Under the pieces are notes generated by a model. The model worked only from the letters and a program-made list of their open reading frames with translations. It searched no databases and was not told the origin of the DNA. From Cyclina sinensis (Eukaryota > Mollusca > Bivalvia > Venerida > Veneridae), in NCBI GenBank assembly GCA_012932295.1, contig JAAONU010000004.1:29428304-29492303 (forward strand): a stretch of 64,000 bases of DNA, written 5' to 3'. Below, one piece after another: positions 34,268 to 45,137 of this stretch; position 1 is the first letter of the stretch, and the number at the start of each line of letters is the position of its first letter. Made by a program: the position numbers and the translations under genes.

Positions 34268-35613
34268 GTACTGCACCCCGGGAAAAGACTACATCGACTC
34301 CAGTACAGTTAACCGTTTATTTGTCTAATTGTGTGGTAAGAAGCTGGAAATGAAAATACAAGCAAGATTTAGAATAATGCTACTACAATGACGTTCAAAC
34401 ATTTATAAAATATAATACTTTTAACATTAATGCTGTTTAAGAACAAAGATATAGTTACAAAAATAGTAGATTTACTCTAATACCCAAAAATGCTAAAAGG
34501 TACGAATCGGAATGAGTACGACTCGGTACAAAATGAAATATTCGACAAGGTATCCTCTACAAAAGAGTGTACATTTATAAAGAAAGGTACGGTTACTGAA
34601 GGTCTAATCTAAAACAATTATACAAATCCAAAACTCTTACACTGTGAGGCTACAAGACTAGATTAAATTCATTATCGCCGTTCCTGGACGGCGATATATA
34701 CAATTAACAAGATTTGAACAGTTTTGCCTGTACACCGTCTGCTTTAGCCAATCAAAGCAAATTATACATATCACATGATAACAAAATGGACGTCAAAAAA
34801 CTTCAGCAAGGGATGCGTAAATGGACTCGCCCAACCGCCATGTTTGTCGGGTTACTTATTCGTACAACTGAAAAATACCATAATCAATTTACGAACTCAG
34901 TACCAGTCTTCAGGCTCTTGCAAGATAAACACAGGATAATCGCAATATTTTGGCTACATGTCATTTCTAACTAGAGAATGTAGTCTAAATAAGAGTATGT
35001 TTTGTTTGTCTTTCCAAAACTTGCACTTCTAGAAAAAAATAAATGCTTGCTTCCGGGCGATTCTAATCAGGATACAAACTCCCCGCAGCGGTTACTTCCC
35101 CCGATCAGTACAGAAACAGTAGCAAAGCGTGACGAAACCAGTGCGAGGAGTTTGATCAGGATATATCCTAGTTTTATATATGCTTAATAAGAGTCAGGGC
35201 AATATCGTATTTTTACCTTAAATTTATTCTGTTATTCTGTTTAAATTGCACATGTACTATTCTTATATTCTTTTCACTGCAAAGCATGTTATAAAATTAT
35301 CAAATTAATGAATGACGAGCATGAAATTCATGCATCTATGGATAAGACGTCATACGTGGCTGAACGGCGATTTCAAGCATTTTTGGAAATGCTAATAATT
35401 GTTTTCTGACTACAATCCGCCAAAACCGGCGTCAGTAAGTAAGTACGATAAGCTGCAAACATAGAGGTAAAAGATGACTATATTAACGGAAAGTAAAATC
35501 GACGCAAAGGATAACTCATGCAGTTCGTTCATGTTACGACTATTTTCACTAGGACAGTGGAGTGACTTAAAATTCTAATGTATATATACAAGGAGCTATA
35601 GTTCCAGCACATA
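34268..35613. other. Sequence between the two 49-bp arrays
   Basis: About 1.35 kb. It contains the left member of a 26-bp inverted repeat (35,075-35,100) and short ORFs without recognisable domains. Confidence 0.4.
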
Positions 35614-37335
35614 GTCTATACCATATGGTGCCTACCTATGACGAACATCTAACATTATCCTAGGCTATTCCATATGGTACCTACCTATAATGAGCATCTA
35701 ATATTATCCTAGTCTATACCAGTTGGTGCCTACCTATGGCGAGCATCTAACACTATCCTAGTCTATACCATATGGTGCCTACCTATGACGAACATCTAAC
35801 ATTATCCTAGTCTATTCCAATTGGTCCCTACCTATGACAAGCATCTAACATTATCCTAGTCTATACCATTTGGTGCCTACCTATGATGAGCATCTAACAT
35901 TATCCTAGAACTGTTTCCGAACTGGATTGAACCTAGCTGTGAAAGTAAGTTGGTTCTTTTTCTTTATTCAAACAATTAAGAACAAAATAGTACCCCTTTA
36001 TGAAAAAGTTGTCATATTCATTGATAAAGAACAACAAAATATCTTTACTATTTATTGATATAACATGTACAACTTTTTACACGTCATCTATATGCATTTA
36101 TTAAAAAAATGCTCTCTTTGAGGTCGATGCTTTTGTTTCATTCTTGATTGAAAGTAGGCGACTTCTTCTTTTTTCATGATCTGATGAATTGTGTTCCCTT
36201 TAAATTCTTGACCAGTAGTAAAAGCCCATTCGTATTCATATATATTAAGGACTTTCCAGTGTTAAAAATATTATATATATTAAAATGCTGCTGAGTACTG
36301 TTAATCTTGCAGAAAGAAGGTTTGCTAACTATCTAGTACTTTTAATATTGATCAACTTTGCCAATGACCTATCGGATGTTGCAAGCATTTTCTGCAATAT
36401 TTTAACATTTATGAATGGCTGTAACCAAATTTACGTAGATAATGTTTCCTTGACAAATAAAATGTATTACTTACCTTTGTTCAAGTCGGCTAATTTCATC
36501 ATGTCCATTAAATCAGCCATCCAGAGATCTTCCTTTTCTGCACTTACTACATAATGTCTTTGATAACGTTTCCTTATAGGTTTATACAAACTATATGATT
36601 TTAGGTTATGTAGAAATCTCCTGATTTTATGCATTCATATTTTAATTTTGTTTTTATTTCGTACAACTTAAACTACCAGGATGCTATGGATCGTTATAGA
36701 TTTTTGATAAAAAATATTTCCAATTAGTCATATCGGCCTTCTTCAAAGTCCACAACGTAAATCATTGTTTATACATTTAGCATTTTATTTAGTATCAGAC
36801 TCGTCCTTATTATCGGTTTCTTCTTCACTTTCCTCGACAATTCTGTCTCTATCAGTTCTTTAAAGTCAGGCTTGTACTTTCGCAGCACACGCTGAATTGT
36901 TAGTTGAGTAATTACATCCTTCTGTGTCAAGAATGTATGTCTTGTACAATCTTTTGATACAGTGAACTGTTTAGAAGTGGCAAAATATATGAATCCACTA
37001 AATATCAATATTTTGTAATGAGATGTGCGTTCAGTATACGGCTGAATATAATCTTCTGCTATGACTCTTGCCTACTCCGTCTCATATTTGATATTGTCAA
37101 AATTATAGCAAAAGTTGTAGACTACTTGTTTCTTGACGATTAATTTCTTTTTATTATTACGTCGTTTCACTGAATAAAAATTATTGAATTTAACCACCGT
37201 TTTAATCTGAAAAGGTAATGGAATATTTCATGAATATGACTTTAAAAATATCATGTTAGATGATTCTCAACATTTTCTTAACATTCGGTCCCTTCATATT
37301 TGCAAAGGAAGGGAAGTAACCGCTGCGTGGAGTTT
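35075..37335. repeat. 26-bp inverted repeat pair, 2.2 kb apart
   Basis: CAAACTCCCCGCAGCGGTTA (CTTCCC) at 35,075-35,100 is the inverse of 37,310-37,335 with 25 of 26 bases matching. The pair encloses the second 49-bp array. These could be terminal repeats of a non-autonomous element or two independent copies of one dispersed repeat. Confidence 0.6.
35614..35909. repeat. 49-bp tandem repeat, array 2 (6 units)
   Basis: Same unit as array 1, in the same orientation, with starts near 35621, 35670, 35719, 35768, 35817 and 35866. Half the units have CCATATGG mutated to CCAGTTGG, CCAATTGG or CCATTTGG. Confidence 0.92.
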
Positions 37336-39440
37336 GCTATGCTGCCCTACGCATTAATCTTCCCTCATGCTGTGTAGTGTGGTGGTAACGCTACTCATGA
37401 CAAAATTAGAACTTAGTAAATATCGGCTAATATGATTGCAGCTATATATTTCTGCCCTTTTCGGGCTTTTGAATTGAATAGTTCCCTGAAGAGTAAGTGT
37501 AATACAATTCAATACACGCATGTGTTTGTATGAATAGGATACTGGACGTTTCGCTACCTGTAAATATATGTTAACTATGTTCTTTTGTACCTAGTCTATT
37601 CGCTTCTAAGTAGTTTCCTCACACATTGGCTTACTTGTGAATTATAACCAGTATTAAACGGGTTAAATATTTATTTAAAAGCAAACATACATGCTGAATA
37701 TATAATTTATTTGTATTTACTTTTAACATATACAAACGGCGGGTAAATCGTCTGGGGTTTGACGAAGAAATAGGCAATAATAGTACGATTATAGCTGCGG
37801 TGTCATTAAATGAATAAGTTATGAATATAACTAAAAGCCACTATCTCCAGTGTTTTATTATTTGATGCTGTTTTGTTTTATTAAGTATAGTCATGCAATT
37901 TTTAATTATGAAAAGATCATTTTCTTACATGTGTCTCCTATTCCGTAACATAGATAGTGTTGCTTTACAAACTGTACATGTATATGAAAGTAAATACTAT
38001 GCTTGTGTAAAATTAAATTTATCCAACACGTCTACGTTTTCAGAATATTCTGTGCCAACCTGATGCTGTGCATCAACGTTTTTCTTGTATACTAGACTGA
38101 TTATACAATTCGTCGTATTCATCGTCGTTACAGTCTTAAGTTTGTTTGTTGGTTGTTTTTTTTCGCAGAGGGAAATATATACCCGATTTCTTCAACGTCC
38201 TCTTCTTTTCATCATCATTTCCGTCTTCTATTTTCCTCATTTTGGTTGTGTACTATCGTTATTTTCTGCACACCATCCTCGTTTTAGATTATCTCAGTAC
38301 GTCATGTGAGTCAAACACAAGTCCACAATCGTAACAAGCTTTGTATTTTCTGTTATAGTTTTACAATTATTTGCAGCGACGTCCACAGTTTGAATTCTGA
38401 CTGAGAAATGATTTAGATCTATCTCTATCTATTTTGGTTTATTTATCGTCGGTACCGGTTGCTCATATAACCGACGGCCCATCCAGAAGTTAATTATTTT
38501 AGGCTGTGGGGAATATCACACGATACAAAATGCATTCCAGATTCACCCCTGGTTCTTTTACATACTCGTGTATAGCACTGATACATGGGACCTCGTTTTT
38601 CACGTCTCATACGAAAGACAATTAATGTTAGAGGAGAAGCGGGGGATCGAACTCGAACCACTGGACCACTAATAAAACAATTTGGCCTTGTTCTGTCATC
38701 TGATTGGTCAGTTCTGTCAGGACTTTGTTGTTCGTACATTTTCTGTCAATTCATATTAAATATTAAGTTAGTAATGCATGTTCCGGTGTAAATGGTTTTA
38801 GATCCACCAATAGACAACCATAGGGATTTTAGTTGCTTTCTCAGCTTTACAAATCAATCAGTTTTACATTTGTCTTACTAATGTGAACATACATTATTTG
38901 ACCACCGAGTTATTTAACATAACCAGGTAATGGCAGTTTCTTCTCTGTGTTGGATCCTTACTAGGTTATAGATTTTCACTGATGGAAATCACCAAAAGAT
39001 ATCTATTGTGAGACCTTTCTTTGAACAAGTCCGTGCTTCTATGTGTTTCCAGTTTCTGGCATCATATTGTCCAGAATTTTGTCAAGTTAGCTTTGTGTCA
39101 ATATATTTGTCTTCGTTTATGTCTGATTGAATGCATTGGTAGAATGCCACCTAGGAGTACACTGTTCTCTGTATTTTCCCATAAATTGGTTGCCATCTCT
39201 TGTAAAGCCATACTATTCTCTGTACACTGTAGGTATTATTTTGGAGCAATTCTTTTACAAATGTTCTCTTTCCACATGCTGAAAAGGTGTAAGATCCAGC
39301 GTTATAAATATTCGAGTAAATAGACTGTTATTAATAAAATGGTCGGTAAAAAAAAAAGAAAAAAAATATTCTCACTGGTAAAATGCCTTGGAAACTAAAT
39401 ACATGTTTAAGAAATTCAGCAAACACTGAAAACAAAGTAT
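37336..39440. other. AT-rich sequence without a recognised gene
   Basis: No supported ORF. Around 38,640-38,670 the minus strand has TGGTCCAGTGGTT and AGTTCGATCCCC, but too close together for a tRNA. Confidence 0.4.
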
Positions 39441-39444
39441 ATAC

Positions 39445-39638
39445 CTGTGGATCATCATGGTAAAAGGATACTGAGAATAATTGGTTTAATTTCTTGTAGT
39501 GCTCTCTGATCTTCTTCCAAATGCGCTCCCGGTAAAGGCGTTCCCTGTGGTGATTGCTGACGTGCTCTCTGATGGGTTTATTGTGACAGATCATTTTGTA
39601 AATGTTTATTGCTAATGTGTCTTGATAGATTACATTGT
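39445..39638 (-). CDS. Candidate internal exon, unknown protein
   Basis: On the minus strand TTTTTGTAG precedes 194 bp open in one frame, ending CCACAG before GTATAT. The encoded segment (NVIYQDTLAINIYKMICHN, REHVSNHHRERLYRERIW and KKIREHYKKLNQLF) is helical and charged, with coding-like composition unlike its AT-rich surroundings. I recognise no family. No partner exon was found, so it may be a lone exon of a long-intron gene or a relic. Confidence 0.3.
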
Positions 39639-39639
39639 C

Positions 39640-40850
39640 TACAAAAAGTTTAATCATATTTTAAACAGTATACCCCTTTTATATGTCACGGCGATGTCTC
39701 TCACCGACGCGACAAAACCTTATGGTTTTTATACTATATATTGTTCTTCAACACGACTTCAATTCTAATAGTCATAAACAAACATAAAAAACAATTAAAA
39801 TTAATATTCTTCATTTTATTTGTAGACATCAAGCAGTCAAGATGGCTTACCAATGTGAAGTTTGTAGGGTCCTTATTTATTTTGCAGCATGAACATCTGT
39901 GTGGAGGAGGAAAGAAGATACCTCGCCTGACGAAGATGAAAATAATGAAAGACAAAAAAGGCATACAATAACATACAGTGATCACGCACGGCAGTATTAT
40001 CACATGGAAAATATATGGGAAAGGAAAATTGAAAAAAAATACTTCAGCTTTATTCTATAGAATTGAAATCAATTATTTAAATGTCAGGGATTTACCAAAC
40101 ATACTAAAATCACAAAGACTATTTTAACGGTTGTCAACAGAATAACTGAAACAATATAATCAAGCGATCGAGTAAGAATAACAATGGACTATCCGGAGTA
40201 AGACTTCACATTCATGCCTATATCATCTTTATCAGAACGTTTTTTTTTTCTCCAGAAACTAAAAGTGTACTGCAATCGTACCAGCAATTCATGATAGATG
40301 AAGCTTTTTGGCATTTTATTTGTACATGTTGACACTATAGCCGGCTCAGAATACAACAAGAGGCCTTTCGTGGGCATTGCATAAATGTTAGTAAACAAGA
40401 AAGACACATTCAGTTAAAAAGACGACAGACCAGCTGTACAAGGTAACAGCCATTGTTGGAGTAGGAAACCATTCGCAATGGAAATGTTTTTGACAGGGCT
40501 GTCCAATTCAGGAAAGATTAGTCACTCATCTTCATCAGAAAGCCAACACTTCAGAAATGTGGGGTCGAAAAAATAAAAAAATTCAAACCGCGTCGCTGAA
40601 TTATCAGATTCATGTCGTTTCCAAGGAACACATCAATGTCATTGTATACCAAGGTCCTGAATTATTATACTTTATTTATACGATGGCCACGTCTGGATTT
40701 CTCGGCAGGAATGCATTTGCCCTTTTGTTAATAAACTGAAAAATATTCAAAATTTATTTAAAATTGTAAAAAATGTCTTATCCATGTATATTATATTATT
40801 GTTATTATTATTTTTTAATTATTATTATCTATTGTATTTGCTGTATTGTT
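39640..40850. other. Sequence without a recognised gene
   Basis: Includes a minus-strand open stretch at 40,189-40,407 and an ATT/TTA-rich run at 40,790-40,830. Neither shows a domain. Confidence 0.35.
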
Positions 40851-40859
40851 CATTGGACT

Positions 40860-41490
40860 TCTGCCAAGTTTGTTCAAATTATACACCTGGGGTCAAAGAT
40901 GACCCAGCCTTAGTAAAATTGTGTAAAATATTTGATTTTTGAAAATCCTCTCGTCAGAAACCGTAAGTTATAAACCTTAGATATTTTTGTTTATAGAATT
41001 GTATAGTTGTCAATGACTGTTCAATTTTTCCCCGTTGGATCATAATTGACTCCGACAGGAAATTACTTGCTTTACATTGATTGGTGTAGAAAAAACTTTG
41101 AAAATCTTTTCTGAAAGCCTATGCCTTACAGCTTAGATAATTGTATGCAGCATTTTTAGTAAGAATATATACATATTTCATTAAATTATGTCCGCGGGGT
41201 GGCGGTGTCAAATAGGTCCCGCACAGTGGTTCTGTTTGTGCATACTATTTAAACTTTGAAATTTTCTAGTCAGAAACTGTAAGCTTTAGACCTTAGATAT
41301 TTTGCACTGAGCATCATCTACAGGACCTCTATCAAAATTGTTCAAACTATGCCCTTTGGATATAAGTTGCCTATTCCCAAGGGTCATTTGTATAAAGTAT
41401 AAGATCTTCGAAAATCTTCAATCCAGAAACGATGATTTTGTTTCTGATATTTGGTCAACAGCAGACCCTCAGGTGAGCGATCCAGGACTA
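40860..41490. repeat. Degenerate tandem repeat, ~155-bp monomer, four units
   Basis: Units begin with GTTCAAATTAT or GTTCAAACTAT-like words near 40,874, 41,024, 41,180 and 41,338. Each has, about 65 bp on, TTTGAAAAT...TCAGAAAC..TAAG and CCTTAGATATTTTG. It ends at CAGGTGAGCGATCCAGGA, a phrase familiar from dispersed bivalve repeats. Non-coding. Confidence 0.75.
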
Positions 41491-44239
41491 TTTTGGACTT
41501 CTGTCTTAATATTTTACTTTTTTGCAATATCTACCTGATTGATTCAATTGTTTGCTTTGTATCTTATATCGTGCTTTTAAACAGTCTTGACATTGTGCAA
41601 TCAATACAAAATTATATAAAAGATTCAAGTTTATCTCTGGCGCTTGAAAACATGAACAGTGCAAAATCCTGTCAAGACAAAATATTTGATAAAGACACTT
41701 TAACACTCATATTATAGATACAATTCTAAAAGAAACTCGGGCATTGCTTTTAAAGATTACTACAGATAACTAATCTGGTTTTATCCAAGCTAAACGTACG
41801 TGATTTTTCTCCAGCTTTGCGTCATTCGTCCATCCGTCTGTCAATCCATCTGCACGTCAGTCCACTAATCCTGCTCTCCGCCCCTCCATTCATCTATTCG
41901 TTTCTGTGCTCTTTCGTTCACTCACGCGCTTATTATATCAATTATTCAATAAACTATTGATTTGTTCATTTTTGTTCGTTCGTTCTTTAATTTGTTCATT
42001 CATTTTAAAAACTTACTGTTCAGTTTGTCTCTTTATTTATTCCTGAAAATGGTGATCGTGGTATAAATACTGCATCAAGTACATTCCTGTGTAACAATGT
42101 TTAAAACCTGTTCAAAGGTAACTGAGTGTTAATTAATCTGTTGTTACAATTATGTACTATTTAGTTTTCAAATACATGGTATACATTTTCTAAAGCGATT
42201 GTAGCCGGTTTCATGTTACACACGTGGTCTTCAGAAATATGATTTTTGCATATAGTACAATACGTTTCAGTGTATACATGTGCTTTTTTCATGTTTTTGT
42301 TTGTTTGTTTGTTTTGCGTGTGTGTGTGTGTGTGTGTGTGCGTGCGTGTGTGTGTGTGTGTGTGTGTGCGATTCATCAACTGATTAAATAGATTTCATCA
42401 ATAATACATTTCACAAGTTGACTTTCCACGCTGCGTTTTTTCATTCACAAACATGCAAATTTGCAAAATTCATAATGGTATTAGTCCTCTTCACCGTCGT
42501 CAGAGTGAAACTGAAGACCAAATGGGCATGCCAGTCCTTGTGTTGATATCCTTTCTTCTTTTTGAGAAAGCCAGTCATTGTATTTACAACATCAAAATGA
42601 TCATCAGTACTATATAAATAAAGAATTATACTTCATCAAAATCTTGGTACACAATAACTTAATCCCAATTTTTTTACCATTACGTCAAAGTACTACCTAT
42701 TTGTCAAAATCCATGCCTGTCGCTCTTTTACAAAATACATCTTTGAAGCCAGGATCAAACCAGGGCATATTTCTCGGATATACTTTGAAGATATACGAAA
42801 AGGCGACATGGGACCTATTTATAAAAGACGTTATGGTTTGAATTCTGTGACGTTATAAGTGTTGGTTAGAGGAAAATGAAAAGCAAACTCGTTTTATAAA
42901 AGGTATAGCTGAATAAGCTGTATAAGTTTCAAAATTCTTGTCTAGATAGAAAGACAAGACAGGTGTGACAGAAAATTTGGTGCAAACTCGTTTTGACGTT
43001 ACTGGCGGCTATATTGTTGGACGAAATGTTCATAGTTTTGTGTCAGGACTACTTAGGACTAGCTGTTTGTCGAATTTCATGCCTATTGCTCTTGAAATTT
43101 TCAGAGAAAATAAATGTCCGCTAAAAGTTCAGGTCTCTCTAGCGGCCATTTTTGATCAAATAACCATCTGAAAACCTAACATTGGTCGAAAGGTTATCAA
43201 GGCCTTACGTCCTATAAAGTTACAAATCTTTACCTTCAGCCGTTTAAGATAAATCGTGTGCCTAAAATATTGAACAATAATGATAAGAATAAGAAGAAAC
43301 AGACAAAAAAGAATAGGGTATATCGCTTACAGCGAAGTCCTTTAAAATTTTATTTGAGCAAGTGTTAAGCAAATGTCTCTACAATTAACATTACTTATAC
43401 ATTTGTGGTGCTCTCTGGACAGTCGCGCATGAAGCGAATGTCTACAGACAAACGAAGAACCTACATATCTGTTGCACGAGGAGTGAAATGACATACATAT
43501 ACAAATATACGGACATTGATACGTTCACTGCAATGTCATTGTCTTGCTGAGTGCCACGGAAACGGTGGTCATATATGATACTGATTTTTTTAACAAGTAT
43601 TTGCCAATAATCGTTCTGAAAGCAATTCATCTACCTCAATATGGCAAACCCTTTCTGAAAATTTACGACATGAACTGTAATTAACTTTTCTCGTTTTCAA
43701 ATTATTTTTAAGACGAATCGACAAATTACCATTTATATTGTTAAAAGGGAAACGTCAATATTTCAATTCTATAATTCTATCAATTATTTGTGTTTCTTTT
43801 TTCATCAGTAACATGAATATGAACAAATGAATGAATAAATAAATAAATGAGTGAATGTGAGGTAATTGTTAAAAAGCGATTGTTCAAGAATTGTCAGCTT
43901 AAAAATATTTGTTTACGAAACAAATGAGCCCGGGGTGTAAAATGACATATTCCAAATGTATATAAACATTCTGACTGCTACTGTGAAGAACATGTTTAAA
44001 TAAAGTTACTGTTTCTATTTTTGTTATAGAAACACATCAAAAAACATTAAGTGTTACACACGTAGCTACCAGTACGCAGAATACGCAGCTGCACATTGGT
44101 CCAGAAAATCGTAAAATACAAACGCCAAAAAATCTTTTATCGGTTAAAACCTGTTAGTCACTTAGTAGTGGTAGTGGTAGTAGAAACTTTCTAGGTAGAA
44201 TCTTTCTTCATATTGTAAAATTTATAACATGTTTATAAA
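41491..44239. other. AT-rich sequence with simple repeats
   Basis: Holds scattered TTCATTCATT words (41,900-42,010), a (TG)n tract at 42,317-42,368 and, at 43,587-43,665, a block repeated at 50,160-50,240. No gene recognised. Confidence 0.5.
42317..42368. repeat. (TG)n microsatellite
   Basis: About 25 TG units with a few CG interruptions; on the minus strand it gives a spurious poly-His-Thr ORF. Confidence 0.97.
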
Positions 44240-44330
44240 GGCTCACCGTGTCTCGATGGTTAGGTTCGTTGTTCTTAATTTCACAGCCCAAAGGGCATTG
44301 GTTCGAATCCTACTAAAATATTTTTTCTTT
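44240..44330 (+). repeat. tRNA-derived SINE-like head
   Basis: A-box-like GTGTCTCGATGGTTAGG (44248-44264) and perfect B box GGTTCGAATCC (44300-44310), with a CAGCCCAAAGGGC segment that could be a long variable arm, followed by a T-rich stretch. The acceptor stem does not close well, so it is not called a functional tRNA. Confidence 0.5.
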
Positions 44331-45048
44331 AGTTTTCATGATGTACAGAAGTATACAATATAGTAATCCTCTAGTCTTAAAGCTAAAATTTGTGAATCAG
44401 TAGCTTTGCTTGTGATCTGAACAAATTTAAGAACATTCTCAGTTTCACTTCGGGGTTACTGATATAGTAACATACATTTATTGAAAGGATAATGATAAAA
44501 CAATGTTCTTTTCCACTCTTAAGCAAAGTTGACTTATGACTTTCTTCGTATTCAAAATGTTTCTTTAAGAAAACAGGTATCCAGAAAGCATTTCTTATTT
44601 CTTACAATGTGATTGAAAAATACTGTACTATGTTTCTAATAGATATTACTCGATTTAAAAACAAAGATAGGACTGTTTATAGTTCAACAGCCAACGTCTA
44701 TTGCTATCATTAAGACACTTTGTTTTATAAAATAAGAGCAACTTAGGGATTTTAAGCTGAGGCAATACACGATTATATTAATGTAAAACGATAAAAGCTC
44801 TGTGTTAACAGATAAAATATAGACATGTTCTTTCTTGCAGATAGGCAAAAATAAATTGATTCATTCGTCGCTGAGTGCAATTCAAATACTTTTTTGTGCG
44901 AATACAATTGATAAAATCTTACATATTGTATTTCAGAACAACTGCGCATGCTCGAAGAAATTTCCAATATAAACTCGCATAAACTAAAGGCGCAAACGAC
45001 TTGAGATGTAATGACTACCGCAGTAGAAAATATGTTTTAATACACATA

Positions 45049-45056
45049 TATATAAA
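45049..45056 (+). promoter_or_regulatory. TATA box of TRPV-like gene 2
   Basis: TATATAAA after ACACATA, 82 bp upstream of the ATG; conserved in position and context with gene 1. Confidence 0.5.
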
Positions 45057-45137
45057 AAAAATACTCAAACAACTACAATATTTTGGTGTTTGTAAAGATT
45101 TCTACTTACTTTTATTTCAAAGTAAGAGAAATAAACA

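Noticed and set aside
36285..37008. Short ORFs of 89 (plus) and 79 (minus) codons
   Set aside because: No domain, no convincing splice sites on both sides, and composition like the surrounding AT-rich DNA.
38630..38690. Possible tRNA gene on the minus strand (TGGTCCAGTGGTT and AGTTCGATCCCC)
   Set aside because: A-box and B-box words are only a few bases apart; no cloverleaf is possible.
42161..42379. Minus-strand ORF with a poly-His/Thr stretch
   Set aside because: Translation of a (TG)n microsatellite.
44240..44330. Functional tRNA gene
   Set aside because: Good A and B boxes, but the acceptor stem does not pair and no clear anticodon loop fits; treated as a SINE head.
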